A stretch of DNA of 64,000 nt from Rhynchosporium graminicola (Eukaryota > Ascomycota > Leotiomycetes > Helotiales > Ploettnerulaceae). The position numbers and the translations under genes were made by a program. The notes under the pieces are model-generated. The model was not told the origin of the DNA. It worked only from the letters and a program-made list of their open reading frames with translations, and did not search any database. The stretch covers positions 2,202,734 through 2,266,733 of the forward strand of contig FJUW01000004.1 of assembly GCA_900074885.1 (NCBI GenBank), in the 5' to 3' direction. Positions 34,001 through 46,090 of this stretch are shown here, piece by piece (the first letter of the stretch is position 1; each line of letters starts with the position of its first letter).

Positions 34001-36950
34001 CTTCCTTAAGCTCAATTCGGTAATCGCATAAGCGATAAAAAGGGAGAATATCGCTAGCTTCCTTAGAAAAGACGTATACCTACTAGCTATACTCGTGAGA
34101 GATCTATAGTTCTGAATCTAATTCGCTTAAGCTAATAGTAAATTACTAGGCAGTTTTACGATATTCCGTAAGGTCAATAGTCAAAGATACGATAGTAGTA
34201 TTATATTACTAAACTGCGATTTAGTCGTTAAGAAGCTTATCTATCTCGTGAAAGGTAGTAGAGAAGATCTTATCGTTAGAAGACTTCTAGCGTTTATATA
34301 AGAGATAGAAAGCTAAGCTGCTAATCGTATAAATCTCTAGCGTAGGAGGCTCTAGAAGAGGCCTAAGCACACGAGGTGGTCTTTATCGCTTCCGAAATAT
34401 CGTAGTATCTATTTTTATACTTTAAGTAGCTTCTATTAAGTCGCAAGATAGTATTCCGAGCAACTATTAGTCTATAGTATAAATTATATAAGCGTAATCT
34501 TATACGTAAGTCTTTAACGTAGAGACTTCTAATTAAGGTTAAAGTAGAGATTCACGCGGGATATAAGTAATAATATCGCTGAATCGTACGCACTTCGGCC
34601 GTATATTAGTAGCTTCTCTAGAGTATAAAGACTTCCCTTTACTACTCTATTCTTATTCTTTAAGTAATAAACACTTAGGCTCGTCGTATCTATAATAAGT
34701 AGTATAAACGCCGGAGAAATAGTCCTAACTGATTAGTAGTAGTAACAGAGGGTTAGTTACCTATAGAACACTCTCTAGGGGAGAGTTTTAGATGTTTTTA
34801 TAGCTATAAGTCTCCCTAGAAATACGCTTCTGAGCTAGTAATAGTCGTTTAATAATAGAGATAGAGTTAATAACAGCTCGAATATTAATAGGAGAGTTAG
34901 CTGCGCTTCGCTGTTCCTCGTACGCTTCTCAGAACTAATCAAGGCGTTCGTTTCGTTCGTTAGCGTCGTATTAGTAGCGCTAGTAGGTATAGTATTTATA
35001 TAAGTCCTTGATCTCGATCGGAGAGCTATAAATATTACTAGGAGGAGTATATAGTAGCTAAATAATCTGTTGTTTAGAGGCATCTAAGAGTACTTAATAT
35101 TCCGAAAGCTAGGTCCTTCCGAGTATAATACTATAGTTTCCGAGAGTAGTAATAAGAAAGGGGGTAAATACTTAAACGCGACGATCTACTATTAAATTAA
35201 GTATAGTATAGTAACTAATAGTACTACTATTAACGCTATTAAAGCTTTTAATAGGAATTATATTTAGTAGAAAGTGAATTAAAGGTTTTAAGAAGAAGGA
35301 AAGGAATTTAAGAAAAGAATGATTAATAAAATAATATCTATTAGCTCTAGAATCGAGAAGTGCGGGTAGCTTATACGAGAGTCTATTCTTAGTAAGAGTA
35401 GTATATATAGTAAATAATTAACTATTAAGAAGCTTCGTAAGGTCAAGATATCGCATATCTCGTATACTACCTAGGAAAGAGTCTTTCCTTAGGTGTAGTC
35501 TTTTACTAGCGGTTTAATATACTCCTAGGCGTCGTCGTACGTTTCTTCTAGCTTGCTATTAACATCGTTATTAGCGTTAATTATATTAATTCGATATAGA
35601 GTATTAGGTCGAGCTGACGATAAGCGTAGGTATAAGGTAGGCGTAAAGTAATAAGGAGTATTCGCCGGCGATTATGCACGAGGCGTATTATTTCGTACAG
35701 AGTATAGTACTTATTTACTAGTCGCACTAGTGTTCTTAGGCGTAAGAAGACTAATTTGCGGATAAGAAGAGGAGTTAGTACTATAGCGCTAAGAGGAGGT
35801 ATTTATAGGACGTTCCCGAGTCGCGCTAGCTTTAGCCGAAGACTCGGAATAGTAAGTCTTTTTAATAAATTAACCTTAGTCTTTAGCTTATATAGCCTTA
35901 ATATATTCTTCTAGTATCCTTAACGTTCGGTACTATTAGAAGAGCTATTTCCGTAGCTGTATAAGTAGCTTCTCTTATAAGTCTATTTTCAGAGTCGATT
36001 AATCATTTACTCTAGCTTTATAAGCTAGCGTACGAAACTCGTAGTAGAACGTCCAGAAAGTCTACTTATAATCTATCTTTAGCGCGAAATAGCTAGCTCT
36101 TATAGTTTATTAGTTATATAGATTAGATAAGAAGGAGATAAGTTAAGTGATTATATCGAGTGAATCGATTATACTGCTTTCTTTATTATATTCTAGTTCT
36201 AAGAACGAGAGTTCTAGGTAAGTTCTAGCTATTCTTTCTATTTAGTTAAGTAACTAATCTTTATAGTAATCTTTGTCGATAAAGTAGCTAGAGTAGCGCC
36301 GGAGGGCGTTACGTATCTATACTTCTTAGAGTTTTAGAGAGTAGTCGATTCTATTAGAGAGCTTATTTAGAAGGTTTAGTATCTTCTCTATACGCGTAGC
36401 GTATAATATTAATAATATTCCTCTAGTAGATTATTCTCGATGATAATTATTAAGTATAGGAGTAGCGTTATCTTTTTTAATTAATAGTAGTAGTATTATA
36501 CGCGATTAAATGTTATTAAACGATATAGACTTAGTAGAGCGCTAAGTAGTTAACTAGCGTAGTTCTAGGAACTCGTCTCGTAACTAGTATAGTTCTATAG
36601 ATAAGTTAGCGTTTAATTATCTCTTCTCCGCGAGCTTCCTTTCTATCTCTTATAGCTAGTAAGCGCAGTCTTCCTATAAGTTACTTATAGTTACTATTAA
36701 TATAAGAGTATTATTAGGAAGGTTTAGTAACTTAGTGAGTTCGTTAATTATAATAGGAGTTAGGGAGCTTAACTCGGACGAGGCGTCGTCGCGAGTACTC
36801 TCTACTATAGAGAGAAGTAGGTTATAGCGAGTATTACGAGTCGCCGAAGAATAGGAGATAGAGGGAGTCGGAGAACCGGTAGTCGATTTATCGGACTTAG
36901 GTTACTTCGGTTTAGGTGCTATTCTTTAAGTTTATACTTAGTATAAGCCT
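31030..36950 (-). pseudogene. Degraded gag-pol of gypsy copy 1 (protease, RT, RNase H, integrase, chromodomain)
   Basis: Minus-strand reading, from 36950 leftwards. The gag-like region comes first. The protease motif is changed from DSGA to DSRA (about 35350-35375). RT has KKANRSLRFYIDFRALNN (about 33790-33865) and YLDNILIYS (33505-33530), where the second catalytic Asp is Asn. Then come RNase H and integrase, and a chromodomain-like end near 31050-31300. The last marks it as a chromovirus, whose integrase tail targets modified histones. Stops are frequent and of RIP type. Confidence 0.8.
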
Positions 36951-37056
36951 TCTCTATATAGCGTAGTCTCCTGCGTTTAGTAGCTCTAGGTATAGAGGTA
37001 TAATATAAGTAGATATTTACTATCTTCCTAGACGTAAGTAAAAGAGTTATAGATAA

Positions 37057-37271
37057 TATAACGCTTACTCTAGAAAGGTCTTAAAACTACCTAAGTAATA
37101 AGACCTCATATTACTATGAATATAAAGTAGTAAGAATCACTTAAGAATCTATAACTAAGGAGTAAAGAAGTAGAGAGAGAATGGAAGTATATATATGAAA
37201 AGGGGCCCCTAAACTCTACTCGTGTAATCTCGCTTAGCAGTAAGTGTTTCCACCAATAGGGAGTCGTCACA
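37057..37271 (-). repeat. LTR (5' LTR of copy 1)
   Basis: 215 bp, the same length as its partner, starting TATAACGC where the partner has TGTGACGC. The differences are RIP-type transitions. Confidence 0.9.
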
Positions 37272-37276
37272 GGAAG

Positions 37277-37900
37277 AGGTAGATAGCGTATTCGTATAAG
37301 GACTATTTTCTCCCTCTAGTATACGTTTATAATAAGAGGTAGTATCTTTTAGCGTAGTACTAGATTCTTTTCGCTATTACTATATCTAGTATCTTTCTTA
37401 TAGTATTTATAAGTGCGATCGACTAGTATAACTTAAGTTCCGCGTAGCTCTCCTTATTCGGTTTTCGTAAGGCGATTATAATAGAGCTCTTAAACGCTAA
37501 GGGGCAGTAGTATAGCTATATCGATAGATTGAAGAGTGCTATATATAGTAGTATTAATATATCTTTCGCTACTTATAATACTCTATTAAGTATACTATCC
37601 TCTCCCGGGGCCTTATCTAGTGCGGAGTCTCGGAGTGCTTTCGATACCTTCTACTTATTGAACTCTTTCTAGCTTTCGGCCCTTATAGGGTAATTATACT
37701 AGTATATATCAGCGAGATCTGCTTCGGGGGACTATAAGAAGAATAATATTTTAAGAGCTTCCGCCTTCTCTTATATAGTATTAGCTAAGGTCCTATCTGT
37801 CTTCTTAATATCTAGGGTAAAAGCTAGCTTCCTTAAACCGCGTTATCAGGTCTACTTTACTAGTAACTATAATCTAATCTTATCTTTAACCTTCAAGACC
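37277..37900 (-). pseudogene. LINE ORF2, N-terminal part of reverse transcriptase
   Basis: The minus strand encodes SSIIIALRKPNKESYAELK and IALINTIRKILDIVIAKRI (about 37390-37510), the first LINE RT motifs. The reading continues across the gypsy insertion into IYLFLEKIYLV at 30740-30757 once the element and one ggaag copy are removed, which confirms that the pieces belong together. Confidence 0.8.
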
Positions 37901-38149
37901 TTATCTTTATATAGGTCTCTTTATACCCGGGCGATAGCTTTCTTCCTCTCTCTCTTCACTCTCATATATTCCGCTAGATTATACTTATTTAAGAAGTCTT
38001 ATTCCTATATTCTCTTAGTTCGTTTAACCTTATCGATAGTATCTCGATACTCTAGAGTAAACCCTAAGACTAATCTCGGAGTATAAGTCTTTATCGCTAT
38101 AGAAGCGTTTACTACCTTTTATACTACTTCGATTATTCTATTTATAAGT

Positions 38150-39350
38150 CTCTCTAAGTCTCTTAGCGTAATTACCGCGTTAAGGTCTTCGATTATTAAG
38201 ATAAGTATTCTAAGGGATTTAGTGAACTCCGTAATATCTATATACCTATAGTCCCTCTTTTCTTTAATTAGTTCTCTCTTATAAGATAATATAATAATTA
38301 TTTCGATTAGTATATAATCTAATACTATATCGAGTTCGCTAATAATTCTATAAGTTAATATTCTCTCTGCTAGTATCTCGCTATACTAGCTAAGGTTAAT
38401 TATAGTACCTCTTAGCTCTGACTTAATATCTGATCTAAGTCTTATTACTACTCCTTAGAGTATTATAAGCTCGAGATTATAATCTAGTATTATTATCTGT
38501 ACTACTTCGGCGTATATTTTTATTATAGGAGCGCTAACCGGTAGTAGTAGGCTTCCGAACTATTCCTTATAATAGAGGTTAAAGTCTCCTATTACTACCT
38601 GCTAGTTATTACTGAACTTCCCTAGGGCGAGGTCTAGTTCTGATAATACGCTCTCTTATAGTATTCCTTCCTATCTCCCTTCGGTATATAGTAGTACTAT
38701 ACTATATGGGTTATATATATTATATATCGTAATTATTTTTCTGCTATCTTCTGTTTCGATTATGAGGTATACTGAGTATAAATAGGGTCCTTAGCTAGTT
38801 ACTTTTATTAATATCAGGTTAATTTTACTATTAATAAAGAAGCTCACGAGGAGTCTCTCGGCGTTTCCTAAGTAGGCGCTAAACCTGCTTTAGGAGGGGT
38901 TATATATAGCTTTCTTATCGTAAGAGTTTAGCTAGGGTTCCTATATTATAATAATATTATACGTCTAGGTCTTCTTATTCCGTATTAGTAGGTTTATAAT
39001 ATCGTATAACTTCTGTATATTATACTATAGAATAGATAGTATTAAGTACTAGTATATACTTATTTGAATACTTAAGAAGATTATAACTATATAACTACTC
39101 CGCCTGTAGTAGAAGCTATCGCTGCTGAGGAGCCTGATAAACTCGATAATATAACTGAGCTAGTGTAGTTTAATTCAGCTCCTAATCCGGTACTCGTTCG
39201 ATCTGCTATCTTAGTGATAATTACTACTTTATATATAATTATTCGATCGATTTCTTTATTTAGGTTTCTCTATCTACCGGACTTAGTTATCTATACTAGC
39301 TTAATACTTCCGATCGATACTTTATAGTTCTTCTTCGGGGCTCTCTTTAT
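38150..39350 (-). pseudogene. LINE endonuclease domain (APE-type), degraded
   Basis: On the minus strand, SELDLALGKFSNN and QVVIGDFNLYYKE (about 38570-38650) match the GDFN motif of apurinic-like LINE endonucleases. His residues expected after GDFNL read Tyr, the result of CpA>TpA. The domain lies between ORF1 and the RT, as in this class. Confidence 0.75.
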
Positions 39351-39599
39351 ACCCTATATAACTATATAGCTATTGCTGCTATTACTATCTTCGGCTAGCT
39401 TAAGAGGAGAGCTCTATATCTTCCTTACTGCACTCTTAATAGCTCTCGCCCTCTCAGTTAGTTAGGATATCGCCCTAAATATTTCCCTTATACTCTCCGG
39501 GGAGAGTATAATCAATCGTATATACTTAGGAGTTTATAGTTATAATTATACCCTGAAAATTAATAATAATCTCTCGATAGTAGCGTCGAGGTCTATATT

Positions 39600-40548
39600 A
39601 TCGCTATCTAGTAGTATTAGAAGGTCTACTATACTTTCTATGACATCTATTCGATTATTATTAGAGGTAAATAGTAGCGAGGTAGATTATCTTAATCCTC
39701 TTTCTAATACTAAAGAAGTTAAGATTAGTACTATAGGGAATAGTAGCTCTATTTAGAGTCTTCTTCTTTCGACTAAGACTCTATCTACTGCTTTCTATCT
39801 CTATTTATACTCTCTCTAGAAAGCGGGGTATTTCCCCTTGCAGTTACTATACTTATAATCTTACGATTTACTAAGTTCTGAGTATTCCTTCGTTAGGTAG
39901 TCTTTCGAACCGCAGAAACCGCATTTTCGCTCTGCTCGATATATCCTCGCTATATAATTAAAGCTATAGCAGTTGAAGTACTATACGATTTATACTCTTC
40001 AGCTAAACTATTATATAGCTTTCGGGGCCTCCTCTTATATAATCCGGCGTACTTTGTTATATACGTTTGCTATCTCTACCTTATAGAAATCTATTATAAT
40101 TATATTATAAGACTTCCCGGCTTTAGCCTTCGAGAGCCAGGTAACTCTCTTGATCTCGTCGGCGCTCCTAATAAGCCCTATATTATTATAGTATAGCGAG
40201 TTGATTGCCTTTTACTAGTTATTTATATTAATACTTTTAATAAGTATATTCGAAACTACTACTCTCTAACTCGGTACTATGATCTTAATGCCTTCCCCTA
40301 GCTTACTCTGCTACTAGCTTCTATAGTATATTAGTCTCTCTACTGCTATAGCGTTTCTAGCGTATAGAAATATATCTCTACTACTTATTAGTCTCGCGGA
40401 TTCGATCTATTTCGTTATTATTATAGCTAGTAAGGACGCGGTAGTATATACGCTATTATTATGATTATAGCTAGTGTATTCGCCTAGCACGCTAGTGATA
40501 GTGATATTAGATTACTCGATGATATGCTTATTAGGCTTCTCCTATACT
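39600..40548 (-). pseudogene. LINE ORF1 (gag-like) with zinc knuckles, 3' part
   Basis: The minus strand reads IARIYRAERKCGFCGSKDYL and a second knuckle around YSNCKGKYPAF (about 39830-39990), recognisable as CCHC knuckles with several Cys and His changed to Tyr. ORF1 continues beyond the second LTR element at 54649-55290, where the 5' region of the LINE resumes. Confidence 0.7.
40544..40548. repeat. TSD atact, left copy (gypsy element 2)
   Basis: Repeated at 54644-54648 after the right LTR. Confidence 0.9.
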
Positions 40549-40790
40549 TATGACGCTTGCTCTAGAAAGGTCTTAAGACTACCTTAGTAATAAGACCTTA
40601 TATTACCATGAATATGAAGTAGTAAGAATCAACTTAGAATCTATAACTAAGGAGTGAAGAAGTAGAGAGAGAAGGGAAGTATATATATGAAAAGGGGCCT
40701 CTAAACTCTACTCGTGTAATCTCGCTTAGTAGTAAGTGTTTCTACTAATAGGGGGAAACCTCTAAACCTCTAATTTGACTAGTCGTTATA
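40549..40790 (-). repeat. LTR (3' LTR of copy 2)
   Basis: 242 bp, ends TATGACGC...GTTATA. Contains the block aaacctctaaacctc absent from the copy 1 LTRs. Confidence 0.9.
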
Positions 40791-41802
40791 CTACCCCCCC
40801 CTCCGAAAAAAGCTCGCCCTCGAGCGTTAGTCTATCTTCTTATTACTATTAAGGTAGTCGTAATCGTCTATTCTATTATAGAAAGCTTTTAGCTAATCAG
40901 GGAGCTTAGCAGGGGGACCTGCTTATATCGGGTTATCGAGGTGGAACTACTAAAGCTTTGCGAGAGCGTACTTAATATCTGAAGTATTATACTACGTGAG
41001 ATCGACGTCTTGATTTAATTAGGAGACGCGGTAAGAGAGGTTACCGCGCTACTTATAGCAGGCTAGTACGTCCTCTATTTCCTATTTGTTATCACTAGTG
41101 ATATTAATAGGTAGTAGTAGTAGTAAGGTTTATCTTAGCAAAGGATCGTTTAGATACTTTCGTAGTTTAGTAGCAGGGAAGACGTTATATACCTTTATAC
41201 TAGTAAGGAGCTCTAAATAGTAAGAGCTTCTAACTTTTTCAACTATATAGAAGAGTCTATTAGTCGGGAAGTCGAGTTTTTTACTAGGTCGAGTGCTTAT
41301 AAAGTAGCGTATATTTAGCTAAATAAGGTTATCTATAGTAAAGTCGACTTTATAGCGTAAGCGATTATAAGATCAGGATATCTTAGCTTATACGCGTAGG
41401 AGGCTTAATTAGGCAGTAGTCTAGGCGTTACGTAGACGATTAGCGTAATCTAGAGCTTACTAAGTATTCAATTTATCGATAGGTATAGTAGAGTCGAGTA
41501 AGTCTTTCTAATTCTAATTAACGCGGGGTATATATCTATAAATAACTTCAAAGGGTAAGAGACCTCTAAGGGAGTCGTAAGGGAAAGTTATCTAGGTATA
41601 GTCTATAATAAGTAAGAATTCCGACTAGTTATCTTAATAGTAAGAGATAAAAGGTCGTAATCTGCGTTAGAGATATTAGTTATAGATCTCTATTTAGTTA
41701 TCTATTTACGAGTAGTCTACTGCAGAAAGTTATCTTTTAGTACTAAGGATCGTGATAATCGTAGTCTAAAAGCGAGAAACGAATTAAGGTCCTCTATTAG
41801 AG

Positions 41803-41807
41803 GTAAT
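41803..41807. repeat. TSD gtaat, left copy (gypsy element 3)
   Basis: Repeated at 49287-49291. Confidence 0.88.
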
Positions 41808-42042
41808 TGTGACGACTAGTCAGATTTGGAGGTCTCTCCCTATTGGTAGAAACACTTACTACTAAGCGAGATTATACGAGTAGAGTTTAGGGGCCCCTTT
41901 TCATATATATACTTCTATTCTCTCTCTACTTCTTTACTCCTTAGTTATAGATTCTCAAGTGATTCTTATTACTTTATATTCATAGTAATATAAGGTCTTA
42001 TTACTTAGGTAGTTTTAAGACCTTTCTAAAGTAAGCGTTATA
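41808..42042 (+). repeat. LTR (5' LTR of copy 3)
   Basis: 235 bp, TGTGACGA...GTTATA, followed by ttatctataactctttta, the likely primer-binding region. Confidence 0.9.
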
Positions 42043-42099
42043 TTATCTATAACTCTTTTACTTACGTCTAGGAAGATAGTAAATATCTACTTATATTAT

Positions 42100-43650
42100 A
42101 CCTCTATACCTAGAGCTACTAAACGCAGGAGACTACGCTATATAAAGAAGGCTTATACTAAGTATAAACTTAAAGAATAGTATCTAAACTGAAGTAACCT
42201 AAGTCCGATAAATCGACTACTAGTTCTCCGACTCCCTTTACCTCTTATTCTTCGGCGACTTATAATACTCGCCGTAACCTACCTCTCTCTATAGTAGAGA
42301 GTACTCGCGACGACGCCTTATCCGAGTTAAGTTCCCTAACTCCTATTATAATTAACGAACTTACTAAGTTACTAAACCTCCCTGATAATACTCCTATATT
42401 AATAGTAACTATAAGTAACTTATAGGAAGACCGCGCTTACTAGCTATAAGAAGTAGAAAGGAAGCTCGCGGAGGAGAGATAATTAAATGCTGACTTATCT
42501 ATAGAACTACGCTAGTTATAAGATAAGTTCCTAGAATTATGCTAGTTAATTACCTAGCGCTCTACTAAGTCTATATTATTTGATAACGTTCAATCGCGTA
42601 TAATACTACTACTATTAATTAAAGAAGATAACGCTACTCTTACGCCTAATAATAATAATAAAGAATAATCTAAAAGAGGAATATAATTAATATTATACGC
42701 TACGCGTATAGAGAAGATACTAAACCTTCTAAATAAGCTCTCTAATAGAATCGACTACTCTCTAAAACTCTAGGAAGTATAGATATATAACGCCCTCCGG
42801 CGTTACTCTAGCTACTTTATCGACAAAGACTACTATAAAGATTAGTTACTTAACTAAATAGAAGGAATAGCTAGAACTTACCTGGAACTCTTATTCTTAG
42901 AACTAGAATATAATAAAGAAGGTAGTATAATCGATTCACTCGATATAATTACTTAACTTATCTCCTTCTTATCTAATATATACGACTAATAAACTATAAG
43001 AGCTAGCTACTCCGCGCTAAAGATAGATTATAAGAAGACATTCTAAAAGTTCTACTACGAGTTTAATACGCTAGCTAATAAAGCTAAAGTAAATAATAAA
43101 TCGACTCTAAAAATAGACTTATAGGAGAAGCTACTTATACGGCTACGGAAATAGCTCTTCTAATAGTACTGAATATTAAGGATACTAGAAGAATACGTTA
43201 AGGCTATATAAGCTAAAGACTAAGGTTAATTTATTAAAAAGACCTATTATTCCGAGTCTTCAGCTAAGGCTAGCGCGACTCGGGAACGCCCTATAAATAC
43301 CTCCTCCTAGCGCTATAGTACTAACTCCTCTTCTTATCTGCTAATTAGTCTTCTTACGCCCGAGAACACTAGTGCGACTAGTAAATAAGCACTATACTCT
43401 GTACGAAATAATACGCCTTATGCATAATCGCCGGCGAATACTCCTTGTTACTTTACGCCTATCTTATACTTACGCTTATCGTTAGCTCGACTTAATACTC
43501 TGTATCGAATCAACGTAATTAACGCTAATAACGACGTTAATAGCGAGCTAGAAGATAATAATAACGAAGAAACGTACGATAACGCCTAAGAGTATATTAA
43601 ACTGCTAGTAAAAGATTACGCCTAGGGAAAGACTCTTTCCTAGGTAGTAT
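42100..43650 (+). pseudogene. Degraded gag region of gypsy copy 3
   Basis: The plus strand has scattered gag-like peptide traces with many TAG/TAA stops. The same segment is found in copies 1, 2 and 4, so it is a shared gag ORF. No intact zinc knuckle could be read. Confidence 0.6.
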
Positions 43651-45176
43651 ACGAGATATGCGATATCTTAACCTTACGAAACTTCTTAGTAATTAATTGT
43701 TTACTATATATACTACTCTTACTAAGAATAGACTCTTATATAAGCTACCTGCACTTCTCGATTCTGGAGCTAATAGATACTATTTTATTAATCGTTCTTT
43801 TCTTAAATCCCTTTCTTTCTTCTTAAAACCTTTAATTTTACCTTCTACTAAATATAATTCCTATTAAGGGCTTTAATAGCGTTAATAGTAGTACTATCAG
43901 TTACTATACGATACTTAATTTGATAGTAGATTATCGCGTTCAGGTATTTACTCCTTTTCTTATTACTACTCTCGGAAATTATAGTATTATACTCGGAAGG
44001 ACCTAGCTTTCTGAATATTAAGTACTCTTAGATACCTCTAAATAATAGATTATTTAGCTACTATATACTCCTCCTAGTAATGTTTATAGCTCTTCGATCG
44101 AGATTAAGGACTTATGTAAACACTATACCTACTAGCGCTACTAATACGATGCTAACGAACGAAATAAACGCTTTAATTAGTTCTAGGAAGCGTATAAGGA
44201 ATAGTAAAGCGTAGCTAACTCTCCTATTAATATTCGAGCTATTATTAACTCTATCTCTATTATTAAACGACTGTTACTAGCTCGGAAGCGTATTTCTAGG
44301 GAGACTTATAGCTATAAAAATATCTAAAACTCTCCCCTAGAGAGTATTCTATAAGTAACTAACCCTTTATTACTACTGCTGATTAGTTAGGACTATTTCT
44401 CCGGCGTTTATATTACTTATTATAGATACGACGAGCCTAAGTGTTTATTACCTGAAGAATAAGAATAGAGTAGTAAAGAGAAGTCTTTATACTTTAGAGA
44501 AGCTACTAATATATAGCTAAAGTATATACGATTCAGCGATATTATCGCCTATATCTCGTATGAATCTCTACTTTAACTCTAATTAGAAGTCTCTATGTTA
44601 AAGACCTACGTATAAGACTACGCTCGTGTAATTTATACTATAGACTAATAGTTACTCGGAATATTATCTCGCGACTTAATAGAAGCTACTTAAAGTATAA
44701 AAATAGCTATTATAACATTTCGGAAGCGATAAAGATCACCTTGTATGCTTAGACCTCTTCTAGAGCCTCCTGCGCTAGAGATTTACACGATTAGTAGCCT
44801 AGCTTTCTATCTCTTATATAAACGCTAGAAGTCTTCTAATAATAAGATCTTCTCTACTACTCTTTATAAGATAGATAAGCTTCTTAATAACCGAATCGTA
44901 GTTTAGTAACGTAATACTACTATCGTATCTTTAACTATCGACTTTACAGAACGTCGCAAATCTGCCTAGTAAATTGCTATTAGCTTAAGCGAATTAGATT
45001 TAGAACTATAGATCTCTCACGAGTATAGCTAGTAGGTATACGTCTTTTCTAAGGAAGCTAGCGATATTCTCCCTTCTTATCGCTTATACGATTATCGAAT
45101 TAAGCTTAAGGAAGGGGCTGAGAAGAACCTTAAATACTCTCTCTTATATAAGATATTAGCTAAAGAACTTGAAGTC

Positions 45177-45325
45177 GTTAAGGCGTATATTACTAATAAC
45201 TTAGCTAAAGGTTTTATCGAACCTTCTTAAGTACTATACGCTATACCTATTCTTTTTATTAAGAAAGCTAATAGAAGTCTAAGATTCTATATCGACTTTC
45301 GCGCACTTAATAACCTCACGAGGAA
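45177..45325 (+). repeat. 149-bp segment identical to the far side of the N gap
   Basis: Every base matches 46091-46239. It lies in the RT region; see the gap entry. Confidence 0.95.
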
Positions 45326-46090
45326 NNNNNNNNNNNNNNNNNNNNNNNNNNNNNNNNNNNNNNNNNNNNNNNNNNNNNNNNNNNNNNNNNNNNNNNNNNN
45401 NNNNNNNNNNNNNNNNNNNNNNNNNNNNNNNNNNNNNNNNNNNNNNNNNNNNNNNNNNNNNNNNNNNNNNNNNNNNNNNNNNNNNNNNNNNNNNNNNNNN
45501 NNNNNNNNNNNNNNNNNNNNNNNNNNNNNNNNNNNNNNNNNNNNNNNNNNNNNNNNNNNNNNNNNNNNNNNNNNNNNNNNNNNNNNNNNNNNNNNNNNNN
45601 NNNNNNNNNNNNNNNNNNNNNNNNNNNNNNNNNNNNNNNNNNNNNNNNNNNNNNNNNNNNNNNNNNNNNNNNNNNNNNNNNNNNNNNNNNNNNNNNNNNN
45701 NNNNNNNNNNNNNNNNNNNNNNNNNNNNNNNNNNNNNNNNNNNNNNNNNNNNNNNNNNNNNNNNNNNNNNNNNNNNNNNNNNNNNNNNNNNNNNNNNNNN
45801 NNNNNNNNNNNNNNNNNNNNNNNNNNNNNNNNNNNNNNNNNNNNNNNNNNNNNNNNNNNNNNNNNNNNNNNNNNNNNNNNNNNNNNNNNNNNNNNNNNNN
45901 NNNNNNNNNNNNNNNNNNNNNNNNNNNNNNNNNNNNNNNNNNNNNNNNNNNNNNNNNNNNNNNNNNNNNNNNNNNNNNNNNNNNNNNNNNNNNNNNNNNN
46001 NNNNNNNNNNNNNNNNNNNNNNNNNNNNNNNNNNNNNNNNNNNNNNNNNNNNNNNNNNNNNNNNNNNNNNNNNNNNNNNNNNNNNNNNNN
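45326..46090. other. Assembly gap, 765 N
   Basis: Run of N inside the RT domain of gypsy copy 3. Its two flanks are an identical 149-bp sequence, so the contigs probably overlap and the gap may hold nothing. Confidence 0.97.

Larger units (their letters stand above)
30763..37271 (-). mobile_element. Ty3/gypsy LTR retrotransposon, copy 1
   Basis: A complete 6509-bp element with 215-bp LTRs (30763-30977 and 37057-37271), flanked by ggaag. It is minus-oriented: the purine tract next to the 3' LTR reads as ccccccctccg at about 30980-30992 on the plus strand. It is inserted in the LINE RT and carries degraded gag and pol. The three other copies in the window are close relatives. Confidence 0.9.

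Noticed and set aside
34835..35083. 82-codon minus-strand frame in gypsy copy 1
   Set aside because: A chance open stretch in RIP-degraded pol; composition is dominated by Leu, Thr and Asn codons typical of TpA-rich DNA.
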